Shown here piece after piece: positions 24,904 through 32,678 of a DNA stretch of 62,363 nt. Numbering within the stretch: position 1 is the first letter of the stretch; every line of letters starts with the position of its first letter. The notes below the pieces were generated by a model. That model was not told the origin of the DNA. It saw nothing but the letters and a program-made list of their open reading frames with translations, and ran no database searches. Position numbers and translations under genes: made by a program. This DNA comes from Peptococcaceae bacterium (GTDB lineage: Bacteria > Bacillota > Peptococcia > Peptococcales > Peptococcaceae). The DNA lies in the NCBI GenBank assembly GCA_017547685.1, contig JAFYPD010000083.1, positions 1 through 62,363 of the forward strand. The letters are read 5' to 3'.

Positions 24904-25743
24904 TCATCTGTTTCTCCCCAGCTGCCAGAAGGCTACAGCGCTGGCGGCGGCTACGTTGAGAGAGTCCACACCGTGGGCCATCGGGATTTTCACGGTGTAA
25001 TCGCAGGCGGCAATGGTGCTGGCGGCGAGGCCGTCTCCCTCTGTGCCCAGAATAATCGCCAGTTTTTTTTCAGTCATCAGCTGCGGGTCGTCGATAGAAA
25101 CAGAATTATCGCTTAGTGCCATGGCAGCGGTTTTAAAGCCGAGGCTTTGCAATTGCTGCATGGCAGGCTGGGGCCAGTCTGATGCTTTTTTACCCAGGTA
25201 AGTCCACGGAATCTGAAACACGGTACCCATGCTGACTCTGCTGGCGCGGCGATACAGCGGATTGCTGCAGGCCGGGGTGAGCAGTACCGCATCGATATTC
25301 AACGCGGCAGCGGAGCGGAAAATAGCGCCGATGTTGGTAGGGTTCATCACGTTTTCCAGTATGGCGATGCGGCGGGCATCGGCACAGACCGTTTCAATGG
25401 ATGGCAATGCTCTGCGGCGCATCATACACAGCGCGCCGCGGGTCAGCTGAAAGCCGGTCAGCTGCGTCAGGATGTTGAATTCGGCGGTATAGACAGGCAT
25501 ATTGCAGCAGCGAGCGACGATATCTTTGGCCTCACCGCTGATGTGTTTTCGCTCCACCAGAAGGGATACCGGTTCGTAGCCTGCGTTGAGCGCCCGCTCG
25601 ATGACCTTTGGGCTTTCGGCGATAAACAAACCGGATCCCGGCTCGTAATAATGGAGCAGCTGAGCTTCAGTGAGACGTGCATAGTGGTCAAGCTCCGGTG
25701 CTGCAAAATCTGTTATTTCAATGATATGCGGGATTACTGGCAT
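24904..25743 (-). CDS. TrmH/SpoU-family RNA 2'-O-methyltransferase
   Basis: This 279 aa protein is a SPOUT-class methyltransferase expected to methylate ribose 2'-OH in tRNA or rRNA using S-adenosylmethionine. The three family motifs are intact: NPTNIGAIFRSA (about 134-145), IILGTEGDGL (about 229-238) and VKIPMAHGVDSLNVAAASAV (about 250-269), which form the knotted SAM site. The N-terminal 100 residues match a substrate-binding domain (IAESPKVIERAL), as in larger TrmH-like enzymes. It is transcribed toward enzyme 4 and is not functionally tied to it. Exact target RNA cannot be told from sequence. Confidence 0.9.
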   Translation of the reverse strand: MPVIPHIIEITDFAAPELDHYARLTEAQLLHYYEPGSGLFIAESPKVIERALNAGYEPVSLLVERKHISGEAKDIVARCCNMPVYTAEFNILTQLTGFQLTRGALCMMRRRALPSIETVCADARRIAILENVMNPTNIGAIFRSAAALNIDAVLLTPACSNPLYRRASRVSMGTVFQIPWTYLGKKASDWPQPAMQQLQSLGFKTAAMALSDNSVSIDDPQLMTEKKLAIILGTEGDGLAASTIAACDYTVKIPMAHGVDSLNVAAASAVAFWQLGRNR

Positions 25744-25972
25744 AGAAATCTCCTTTACAAAGTACAGGGTTGTAGCTACTGTGCGTCAGAATTATTATAG
25801 TGTTTCAACAGAATGGTGTCAAACCAGAGAAAGGGCGAGGAACGATTTATATATTTACAAAAAATTTACCGATGCTAAGAGATTGCCCTGTTCCATTTCT
25901 GCATACTTCGTGATAGAATAAATAAGGTTGCTGTATGATTTTTTCGGCTGAGAGACGGGAGGGAATTGCTCC

Positions 25973-27046
25973 ATGACGACAGAAAAACGAAAAACGTTTC
26001 TAATTAATTTTACATATTTTTCCGTGATTCTAGTGACGGCATTCTTATTGCTTTATTTTGTAATGCCCCTGGCATCGCCGTTTGTGATTGGTTTTTTGAT
26101 AGCCTGGCTGTTGCAGAGACCGATTCGTTTTCTGCGGAAGAAACTGCCGCTTCCAGATAAGCTGATTGCTGTTCTGTCTGTGATTCTGTTTTACGGTACA
26201 GCTGGATTGCTTCTGGCTCTGCTGGGCATCAAAGCTTTTTCAGAAATTGCAGCACTGATTGCCAGAATTCCAACGCTCTATACCACACAGGTACAGCCGT
26301 TTTTATGGGATGTGTTGCTGAGCCTTGAGAATGCTTTTGTTGAGATGGATCCATCGCTGGTTTCGGCATTAAACGAAATGGGCAACCAGTTTGTGAAATC
26401 ACTGGGAGAGCGGGTAACCAACTGGTCGGTAGCCGCTATGGGGTTAATCTCCGGTGCGGCTTCTTCTCTGCCTGCGCTGTTTATCAAGCTGGTGCTGATG
26501 ATTATCTCCACCTTCTTTATTGCCATCGATTATGACAGGCTGACCGGCTTCTGTCTCCGTCAGTTCAGTGACAGAGGAAAAAATATTTTTGTACAGGTGA
26601 AAGAATATGTGGTTGGCACGCTGTGGGTATGTATCTGTTCTTACGCGCTGATTATGTCTATCACCTTTGTGGAGTTGTCTATTCTGCTCACGCTGATTGG
26701 CATCGAGCATTCGGTGCTGGTGGCATTCTGTACTGCTATCTTTGATATTCTGCCGGTGCTGGGTACCGGTGGTATTATGATTCCGTGGGCGGTCTTAACG
26801 GCTGTCAGTGGCAATTATATCCTGGGGCTGAAACTGGCCGGGGTGTATGTGGTTGTCACTGTGGTTCGCAATATTATAGAACCAAAGATTGTGGGCGGTC
26901 AGCTTGGCCTTCATCCGATTGTAACCCTTACCAGTATGTTTGTAGGGGTTCAGCTGCTGGGTGTGGTGGGGCTGTTTGGCTTCCCGATTGGCTTATCGCT
27001 GCTGCGCTACCTGAATGATCATGGTGTCATCAGAATTTTAAAATAA
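25973..27046 (+). CDS. AI-2E (PerM/YtvI) family membrane permease
   Basis: This 357 aa protein has the family pattern of paired hydrophobic segments at the N-terminus, a central soluble stretch (about 90-150) and a C-terminal membrane block. The PFVIGFLIAWLLQRPI segment near residue 37 and DILPVLGTGGIMIPWA near 261 are characteristic, as is NIIEPKIVGGQLGLHP near 302. Members have been linked to autoinducer-2 export, sodium/proton exchange and osmotic stress; Firmicute versions close to YtvI have no settled role. GGGAGGGAA precedes the ATG. It stands alone. Confidence 0.88.
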   Translation: MTTEKRKTFLINFTYFSVILVTAFLLLYFVMPLASPFVIGFLIAWLLQRPIRFLRKKLPLPDKLIAVLSVILFYGTAGLLLALLGIKAFSEIAALIARIPTLYTTQVQPFLWDVLLSLENAFVEMDPSLVSALNEMGNQFVKSLGERVTNWSVAAMGLISGAASSLPALFIKLVLMIISTFFIAIDYDRLTGFCLRQFSDRGKNIFVQVKEYVVGTLWVCICSYALIMSITFVELSILLTLIGIEHSVLVAFCTAIFDILPVLGTGGIMIPWAVLTAVSGNYILGLKLAGVYVVVTVVRNIIEPKIVGGQLGLHPIVTLTSMFVGVQLLGVVGLFGFPIGLSLLRYLNDHGVIRILK

Positions 27047-27153
27047 CGTAAAAATAGAGATTACCGGTTTTAGAATATGAAATGATGTAATCGCAAAAGC
27101 TCAGGTTGACTCAGGATAGAAAGAAACACTTTCTGTTTTGAGTTTTTCTTTTT

Positions 27154-27182
27154 GTGACAGCAACATCAGGATATGGTATAAT
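27154..27182 (+). promoter_or_regulatory. Promoter of the DUF2804 pseudogene
   Basis: A GTGACA -35-like box (27154-27159) and TATAAT (27177-27182) are 17 nt apart, 14 nt before the reading frame. It appears intact although the gene is not. Confidence 0.6.
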
Positions 27183-27196
27183 ACAATCAGAAAAAT

Positions 27197-27910
27197 ATGG
27201 ATGAGAAGGGCAATTTAACAAAGGCAGGTTATGCAAAACGGCTGCTGCCGGTGTATGACCGCACAAAAGTGAAGGGCGGCAAAACACGGTTAAAAGAATG
27301 GGATTATTATTACGTGGGAAATCACCAAAGGGCCGATTCGTCTGTTCCCGATGGGAAAAACAAATCTGCCGGGCACCTCGGAAAAAGGGGTAACCTCTAT
27401 TTTCGGCAAAGGCTATGAGATGGTATTCCGCGTGGAGAACGGTAAGCGTACGCTGACTGCTCACATGGATGACTTCAAAGATGGAAAACCGATTAATATT
27501 CACATCACACTGACCAATGAATCGGAAGAATCCATGGTCATCTGCATCCCGTTCGAGAAAGAGGCACATTTTTATTATAATCAGAAAATCAATTGTATGC
27601 GGGCGAAAGGCAGTGTAAAACTGGGGTCTGAGCTGTATACCATGGAACCGGAAACCTCGTTTGGTGTGCTGGACTGGGGCCGCGGTGTATGGACCTAAAA
27701 CCATGGAAATTTACCAGTGATGACGGCCGCTTTGAAATGGACTTTGTGCCGATGATCAACCGGGCCTCCTATACAAATCTGAAACTGCTGAAAAGCTTGC
27801 AGAATCAGGTGCTTGGCCGATTCACCGGCAAAGTGGTTCTGGATGATGGCACTGTAGTACAGATTAAAGATTTCATTGGTTTCGCAGAAAAAGTAGAAAA
27901 TGCGTGGTAA
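27197..27910 (+). pseudogene. DUF2804 family protein, broken by two internal deletions
   Basis: Three successive reading frames give pieces of one DUF2804 protein in the right order. The first (from 27197) reads GNLTKAGYAKRLLPVYDR and RLKEWDYYYVGN. At about 27316 the frame changes, and the segment WEITKGPIRLFPMGKTNLPG runs on to FGVLDWGRGVWT at 27698. The frame changes again and LKPWKFTSDDGRFEMDF continues to GFAEKVENAW at 27910. In intact family members (roughly 330-350 aa) about 25-35 residues lie after the first segment and about 60-80 between WGRGVWT and KPWKFTS. Both are missing here, so two deletions, not single-base errors, broke the gene. DUF2804 function is unknown. Confidence 0.8.
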
Positions 27911-28024
27911 TGGATAATTTTTTGTTGCAAAAGGAAAAAAATTGCTTTAATATAATAAACATGAAAATAAATTGTTTCATACAGGATTCCATTTATTTAA
28001 TTTGAATCAAAGGAGATTATATTT

Positions 28025-29317
28025 ATGAAACAGGACATGATTGTTGTACTGGATCTGGGCAGCACAGAAAATACCGTGGTTGCTCGCCAGATTCGTGCTT
28101 TGGGGGTATACAGTGAAATTCACCCGCATGACATCACCGTAGAAGAATTAAACAAACTGGAAAACGTGAAAGGTATCATCTTAAACGGCGGTGCAAACCG
28201 TGTGGTTGACGGCGTTGCTGTTGACGTGGCACCAGAACTCTATACATGCGGTTACCCGGTAATTTCCATCAACCATCCAACTGCCAAATGTGAAAAACAG
28301 TATGCCGCTATTCCGGATGAAGCTGAAATGAAAGCATTCATCTTCGATGTGTGCAAAGCAGAAGCAAACTGGAATATGAAAAACTTTATTGAAGATCAGG
28401 TGGAACTGGTACGCCGTCAGGTTGGCGATCGCAAAGTTCTGCTGGCTTTATCCGGCGGGGTAGACTCCTCCGTAGTAGCTGCTCTGTTGTTAAAAGCTAT
28501 TGGTCAGCAGCTGTATTGCGTGCATGTAAACCATGGTTTAATGCGTAAAAATGAATCGGAAAGCGTAGTGGACGTATTCCGTAACCAGCTGAATGCAAAC
28601 CTGATTTATGTGGATGCAACTGAACGTTTTCTGGGCAAACTGAAAAATGTAGCTGATCCAGAAGAAAAACGTAAAATCATCGGCAGCGAATTTATTCGCG
28701 TATTCGAAGAAGAAGCTAGAAAACTGGAAGGTATTGATTTCCTGGGTCAGGGTACTATTTACCCAGATATCATCGAAAGCGGTACCAAAACAGCAAAAGT
28801 GGTTAAATCTCACCACAACGTAGGCGGTCTGCCGGAAGACCTGCAGTTTGAACTGGTTGAACCATTAAAACAGCTGTTTAAAGACGAAGTTCGTGCAGCC
28901 GGTGTAGAACTGGGTCTGCCAGCACACATGGTATATCGTCAGCCATTCCCTGGGCCGGGTTTAGGTGTTCGTTGCCTGGGCGCAATCACCCGTGACCGTC
29001 TGGAAGCTGTTCGCGAATCCGACGCAATCCTGCGTGAAGAATTTGCAAGAGTGGGATTAGACAAAAAAGTATGGCAGTACTTCACGGTAGTGCCTGACTT
29101 CAAATCTGTTGGTATGAAAAATCATCAGAGATGCTTCGACTACACCGTTATCATCCGCGCCATCAACACCATCGATGCTATGACAGCATCCATTGAACGC
29201 ATTGACTGGGATGTATTAGAAGTAATCACCAACAGAATTCTGGCCGAAGTACCAAACGTAAACCGCGTTTGCTACGATATGTCGCCAAAACCGCCAGCAA
29301 CCATTGAGTTTGAATAA
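28025..29317 (+). CDS. guaA: GMP synthase lacking the glutaminase catalytic core
   Basis: GuaA converts XMP to GMP with ATP and an amino group from glutamine or ammonia. This protein is 430 aa against about 510-525 for normal bacterial GuaA. The ATP-pyrophosphatase domain (SGGVDSS at about 142-148) and the C-terminal dimerisation domain (FPGPGLGVR, ending in KPPATIEFE) are complete. The N-terminal amidotransferase domain keeps only its first half (VVLDLGSTEN to PVISINHP) and then passes directly to the linker MKNFIEDQVELVRRQV. The nucleophile motif GICYG and the downstream His/Glu pair are absent. There is no frameshift and no spare DNA. It may use free ammonia or a separate GATase subunit. 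AAAGGAG precedes the ATG. Confidence 0.92.
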   Translation: MKQDMIVVLDLGSTENTVVARQIRALGVYSEIHPHDITVEELNKLENVKGIILNGGANRVVDGVAVDVAPELYTCGYPVISINHPTAKCEKQYAAIPDEAEMKAFIFDVCKAEANWNMKNFIEDQVELVRRQVGDRKVLLALSGGVDSSVVAALLLKAIGQQLYCVHVNHGLMRKNESESVVDVFRNQLNANLIYVDATERFLGKLKNVADPEEKRKIIGSEFIRVFEEEARKLEGIDFLGQGTIYPDIIESGTKTAKVVKSHHNVGGLPEDLQFELVEPLKQLFKDEVRAAGVELGLPAHMVYRQPFPGPGLGVRCLGAITRDRLEAVRESDAILREEFARVGLDKKVWQYFTVVPDFKSVGMKNHQRCFDYTVIIRAINTIDAMTASIERIDWDVLEVITNRILAEVPNVNRVCYDMSPKPPATIEFE

Positions 29318-29325
29318 GATTACCA

Positions 29326-29363
29326 GGCCTTGCAGAAGCGTAATTTTCTGCGGGGTCTTTTTC
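29326..29363 (+). terminator. Terminator of guaA
   Basis: CCTTGCAGAA and TTCTGCGGGG form a stem with one loop of GCGTAATT, followed by TCTTTTT. Confidence 0.82.
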
Positions 29364-29370
29364 TGGTTCA

Positions 29371-29505
29371 AAATCAATAGTTAGGATGAAAATAGTTCTA
29401 CAAGAGAAGTATCAGACAGCAGTAAGCAGCCTGGTACTTCTTTTGATTTTAGAACAGAAACACTGGATTCTTGTGTTACTGTGTTTGTGACAAAGGTGTC
29501 CGGGG
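29371..29505. repeat. Dispersed intergenic repeat, copy 2 (likely IS end)
   Basis: It matches 378-510 in order of elements: TCAATAGTTAGGAT, an inverted GAAGTATCAGAC...GCCTGGTACTTC hairpin, TTTTGATTTTAGAA, GAAACAC and TGTGTTACTGTGTTT. The adjacent minus-strand frame looks like the tail of a transposase. Together the two copies suggest relics of the same mobile element. Confidence 0.5.
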
Positions 29506-29593
29506 GTGGGAAGCGTCGGTTAAGGCCGCTGTATATGGCATACAGGACTATGTTTAGATGCCGGTGCAGGGCGGCCACAGCGGTTTTTACCAC
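29477..29593 (-). pseudogene. Possible transposase C-terminal remnant
   Basis: On the minus strand the frame from 29593 reads VKTAVAALHRHLNIVLYAIY and then SGLNRRF, which recalls the conserved ending of IS110-type transposases (a short Ala-rich helix, then L-IIYG-L). It has no upstream catalytic part. The similarity is weak and judged by eye. It lies between guaA and sigK, a 358 nt stretch with no other gene; the part from 29594 to 29675 shows only the sigK upstream region. Confidence 0.35.
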
Positions 29594-29675
29594 GGACAGA
29601 AAAGATCAGGATTCCCTCGCATAATGGGACAGCGCTTTCTCATAAGGTGGTAGTAGCACTGGAACAGGAGGGAGT

Positions 29676-30362
29676 ATGTTGTTTGTGGAACTAATGAAAC
29701 AGCTGGTGTTTTTTACCGGCTATATGTCGCAGAATGCCTTTCCGCAGCCGCTGAGTGAGGAAGAGGAGCTACGGTGTTTGGAGCGGTTACAGCAGGGTGA
29801 CCAGGAAGCGAAAGATTTACTGATTCGTCATAATCTGCGGCTGGTCGCCCACATTGCCAAAAAGTTCGAGAGTACAGCAGAGGAACAGGATGATTTAATT
29901 TCAATTGGTACCATCGGGCTGATTAAAGGTATTAACACGTTTAAGCCAGATAAGCGGGTGAAGCTGGCCACCTATGCGGCGAGATGTGTGGAAAACGAAA
30001 TCCTGATGCATCTGCGGGCGCAGAAGAAACGAAAGTGTGAGGTGTCATTGAATGAGCCGATTGGCACAGACCGCGACGGTAATCAGATTAGCCTGCGGGA
30101 TATTCTGGGCACCGACGGCGATCTGGTTGCGGAAACGGTGGAGCTGAGCTGCGAGTATCAGCATCTGCTGCAGAAGCTGAATTGTTTAACGGAGCGGGAG
30201 CAGAAGGTTCTGATTCTGCGTTACGGGCTGAATGGAGAAGAACCCGTCACACAGAAAGAAGTGGGAGATTTGCTGCAGGTATCTCGTTCCTATGTGAGCA
30301 GAATTGAGAAAAAAGCGCTGGAAAAGCTGACGGAGGCGGCGAACCTGCGGGAAGAAATGTGA
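29676..30362 (+). CDS. sigK: RNA polymerase sporulation sigma factor SigK
   Basis: This 228 aa protein has the layout of the mother-cell sigma factor K: a short hydrophobic N-terminus (about residues 1-22) ahead of NAFPQPLSEEEE, region 2 (LIRHNLRLVAHIAKKFES, DLISIGTIGLIKGI, KLATYAARCVENEILMHLRA) and region 4 (LTEREQKVLILRYGLNGEE, SRSYVSRIEKKALEKL). In Bacillus the N-terminal part is a pro-sequence cleaved by SpoIVFB; here a similar stretch is kept. The gene is uninterrupted, with no skin-type element. GGAGGGAG precedes the ATG. Its presence points to an endospore-forming ancestry, and to sporulation only if the rest of the pathway is found. Confidence 0.88.
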   Translation: MLFVELMKQLVFFTGYMSQNAFPQPLSEEEELRCLERLQQGDQEAKDLLIRHNLRLVAHIAKKFESTAEEQDDLISIGTIGLIKGINTFKPDKRVKLATYAARCVENEILMHLRAQKKRKCEVSLNEPIGTDRDGNQISLRDILGTDGDLVAETVELSCEYQHLLQKLNCLTEREQKVLILRYGLNGEEPVTQKEVGDLLQVSRSYVSRIEKKALEKLTEAANLREEM

Positions 30363-30370
30363 ATTTTTGC

Positions 30371-30399
30371 TTGCTATCTGCCTGCGATTGTGATATGAT
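30371..30399 (+). promoter_or_regulatory. Promoter of the rimP-nusA-infB operon
   Basis: TTGCTA (30371-30376) and TATGAT (30394-30399) are separated by 17 nt, directly after sigK and before a leader with a terminator hairpin. Confidence 0.65.
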
Positions 30400-30423
30400 A
30401 AGTATAACCAAAGAGAAATTTGC

Positions 30424-30458
30424 CAAAAGAGTGGGACTATCCCGCTCTTTCTTGTTTA
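30424..30458 (+). terminator. Leader terminator/attenuator of the rimP operon
   Basis: AAAGAGTGGG and CCCGCTCTTT form a stem with loop ACTAT, followed by CTTGTTT. It lies between the promoter and rimP, where leader attenuators of nusA operons are known. It could also serve to end sigK transcription. Confidence 0.65.
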
Positions 30459-30512
30459 TATCGAGGAATTTTTATTACAATATAACAAAAATGGAAATGT
30501 GAGGTGGAGAAG

Positions 30513-30974
30513 ATGGGCAAAATTGAAGATGCAATCTGGAAAATGGCAGAGCCGCTGATTGCGGAAAACGGCATGGAACTCATTGATGTAGAATACGTGA
30601 AAGAAGGGGCTGAGTGGTATCTGCGCCTGTTTCTGGACAAAGAAGGCGAGGAAGGCATTGACCTGGATGATTGCGAGTTAATCAGCCGCAAGTTCAGCGA
30701 TGTACTGGAAGAGAAAGACCCGATCAGCCAGGCATACCGGCTGGAAGTATCGTCGCCTGGGATTGAACGTCCACTGAAACGCACAAAAGATTTTCAGCGG
30801 TTCCAGGGGGAAAAGGTACAGGTGAAAACGTTCTCCGAAGTGGAAGGAAAAAAACAGTTTATTGGTATTTTGCAGGAGACAACAGAAGAGACTGTAACAG
30901 TAGATGTGGATGGAACAAGTATTGTAATCCCACGGAAGCAAATCGGCAAAGCAAATCTGGTGTGGGAGTTTTAA
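30513..30974 (+). CDS. rimP: Ribosome maturation factor RimP
   Basis: RimP assists late assembly of the 30S subunit. The 153 aa protein has the N-terminal domain with GMELIDVEYVKEGAEWYLRL and the conserved DDCELISRKFSDVLEE and LEVSSPGIERPLK segments, followed by a C-terminal SH3-like fold. I use the ATG at 30513 with GAGGTG 6 nt upstream; an earlier in-frame GTG (30504) lies within that site. It opens the operon continued by nusA 18 nt downstream, the standard order in Bacillota. Confidence 0.95.
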   Translation: MGKIEDAIWKMAEPLIAENGMELIDVEYVKEGAEWYLRLFLDKEGEEGIDLDDCELISRKFSDVLEEKDPISQAYRLEVSSPGIERPLKRTKDFQRFQGEKVQVKTFSEVEGKKQFIGILQETTEETVTVDVDGTSIVIPRKQIGKANLVWEF

Positions 30975-30992
30975 TAAGGAGGAGTTACCAAA

Positions 30993-32090
30993 GTGAGTAC
31001 AGAATTAATGCAGGCATTACATGACCTGGGCAAAGAAAAAGGCATTGAACCGGAAGTGATTCTGGAAGCAGTGGAAGCAGCACTGATTTCGGCGTACAAG
31101 AAGAATTTTGGTTCTGCACAGAATGTTCAGGTGAACATCGATGAGGTGACCGGGGAATTCCACGTATACACCTGCTACGATGTGGTAGAAGAAGTTGTAA
31201 ATGAAAAAACAGAAATTGCTCTGGCTGATGCACAGAAACGCAATCCAAACTACCAGATTGGCGAAGTGGTAATGGAAGAAGTAACCCCTCGCAATTTCGG
31301 CCGCATCGCTGCACAGACTGCAAAACAGGTTGTGGTGCAGCGTATTCGTGAGGCAGAGCGCGGCATGATTTACAGTGAATTCTCTGAACGGGAAAGTGAT
31401 ATTGTAACCGGTACCATTCAGCGTATTGAAAACCGCAACTATTATATTGATTTAGGCAAAATTGAAGCTGTGCTGGGACCGAATGAACAGATTCCTGGCG
31501 AAAGCTATGACATGTTTGACCGTATCAAAACTTACATTGTGGAAGTAAGAAAAGCGGCAAAAGGCCCTCAGATTATGGTGTCCCGCACCCATCCAGGTTT
31601 GCTGAAGCGGTTATTTGAATTAGAAGTGCCTGAAATTCAGGACGGCGTGGTGGAAATCAAATCGGTTGCCCGCGAAGCAGGTTCCCGCTCCAAGCTGTCG
31701 GTATACTCCCACGATGAAAATGTGGATTGTATCGGTGCATGTATCGGAGCAAAAGGGACTCGTGTACAGGCAATTGTAGATGAACTGCGCGGCGAGAAAA
31801 TTGATATCGTAAAATGGAACGAAGATCCATGCATTTATATTGCAAGTGCATTAAGTCCTGCAAAAGTGCTGGATGTACAGATTAACGAAGAAGAGAAAAA
31901 AGCACGTGTGATTGTGCCGGATTATCAGCTGTCGCTGGCAATCGGCAAGGAAGGCCAGAACGCTCGTTTAGCAGCAAAACTGACTGGCTGGAAAATCGAT
32001 ATCAAAAGTGAAAGCCAGGCGCAGGAAGCTGGCATCGATTACGAAGATCAGGACTACGAAGAAATTGTAGAAGAGTATCTGGAGGACTAA
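30993..32090 (+). CDS. nusA: Transcription termination/antitermination factor NusA
   Basis: NusA binds RNA polymerase and modulates pausing, termination and antitermination. At 365 aa it is the short Gram-positive form without the two C-terminal acidic repeats found in enterobacteria. In order: N-terminal polymerase-binding domain (about 1-130), S1 domain (about 132-200, with [19 protein letters not shown]) and two KH domains ([14 protein letters not shown] and [19 protein letters not shown]). It ends in an acidic tail. The start is a GTG behind AAGGAGGAG. Its stop is 3 nt before ylxR. Confidence 0.96.
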   Translation: MSTELMQALHDLGKEKGIEPEVILEAVEAALISAYKKNFGSAQNVQVNIDEVTGEFHVYTCYDVVEEVVNEKTEIALADAQKRNPNYQIGEVVMEEVTPRNFGRIAAQTAKQVVVQRIREAERGMIYSEFSERESDIVTGTIQRIENRNYYIDLGKIEAVLGPNEQIPGESYDMFDRIKTYIVEVRKAAKGPQIMVSRTHPGLLKRLFELEVPEIQDGVVEIKSVAREAGSRSKLSVYSHDENVDCIGACIGAKGTRVQAIVDELRGEKIDIVKWNEDPCIYIASALSPAKVLDVQINEEEKKARVIVPDYQLSLAIGKEGQNARLAAKLTGWKIDIKSESQAQEAGIDYEDQDYEEIVEEYLED

Positions 32091-32093
32091 GTC

Positions 32094-32351
32094 ATGCCGA
32101 AAAAAGTACCGCAGAGAACCTGTATGGGCTGTCAGGCAAAAAAGGATAAACGGGAACTGGTACGCATTGTTCGCTCGCCGGAGGGTGAAATTTCGGTAGA
32201 TATGACCGGCAAAAAACCGGGACGGGGCGCGTATATCTGTCCTGATCTGGAATGCCTGAATAAAGTTGTAAAAAGCAAACGCCTGGAACGCAGCCTGGAA
32301 ACTGCGATTTCTCAGGACATATATGAAATGTTGAAGGAACAGCTGTCATGA
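32094..32351 (+). CDS. ylxR: YlxR family RNA-binding protein
   Basis: This 85 aa protein is the usual partner between nusA and infB. It has the hallmark RTCMGC near the start, ELVRIVRSP, and KKPGRGAYIC with the second Cys pair near the C-terminal half. Family members bind RNA and some have been reported to be nucleoid-associated or to modulate RNase P; its role is not settled. The start ATG follows the nusA stop by 3 nt and the ylxQ start overlaps its end. Confidence 0.93.
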   Translation: MPKKVPQRTCMGCQAKKDKRELVRIVRSPEGEISVDMTGKKPGRGAYICPDLECLNKVVKSKRLERSLETAISQDIYEMLKEQLS

Positions 32352-32656
32352 ATGTAAAAGGAATTTTAACGCTGATGGGGTTTGCACAGAAGGCCGGAAA
32401 ACTGGCTGGTGGAGATGCCGCCGTAGAAAATTTTTTAGAAAAAGAACGCCTTGCGCTTTTAATCCTGTCCGATGAATTATCGGAACAGCGTAAGGAATAC
32501 TGGCAGCAGCAGGCTCAGCTACATGGAATCGAATCGATTACACTGAACGCAACAAAACTGGAAATGGGGCTGGCAGTCGGAATGTCACCCCGCGGCATTA
32601 TTGGAATTATGGATCGGAACATGGCGGAGGCTATTATGAAGAAAATGCAGGATTGA
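32348..32656 (+). CDS. ylxQ: L7Ae-family ribosomal protein-like YlxQ
   Basis: This 102 aa protein is of the L7Ae/L30e/S12e fold, which binds kink-turn RNA. It shows [17 protein letters not shown] at the N-terminus and [13 protein letters not shown] in the core. The ATG overlaps the end of ylxR by 4 nt (ATGA), and GAAGGAAC lies upstream. It precedes infB as in other Bacillota. Confidence 0.92.
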   Translation: MNVKGILTLMGFAQKAGKLAGGDAAVENFLEKERLALLILSDELSEQRKEYWQQQAQLHGIESITLNATKLEMGLAVGMSPRGIIGIMDRNMAEAIMKKMQD

Positions 32657-32678
32657 CATATTTTTTGGGGGTGGTTTA

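Noticed and set aside
28025..28400. Frameshift as the reason for the short GMP synthase amidotransferase domain
   Set aside because: The frame is continuous, and the nucleotides between the two conserved parts leave no room for the missing 70-80 codons in any frame.
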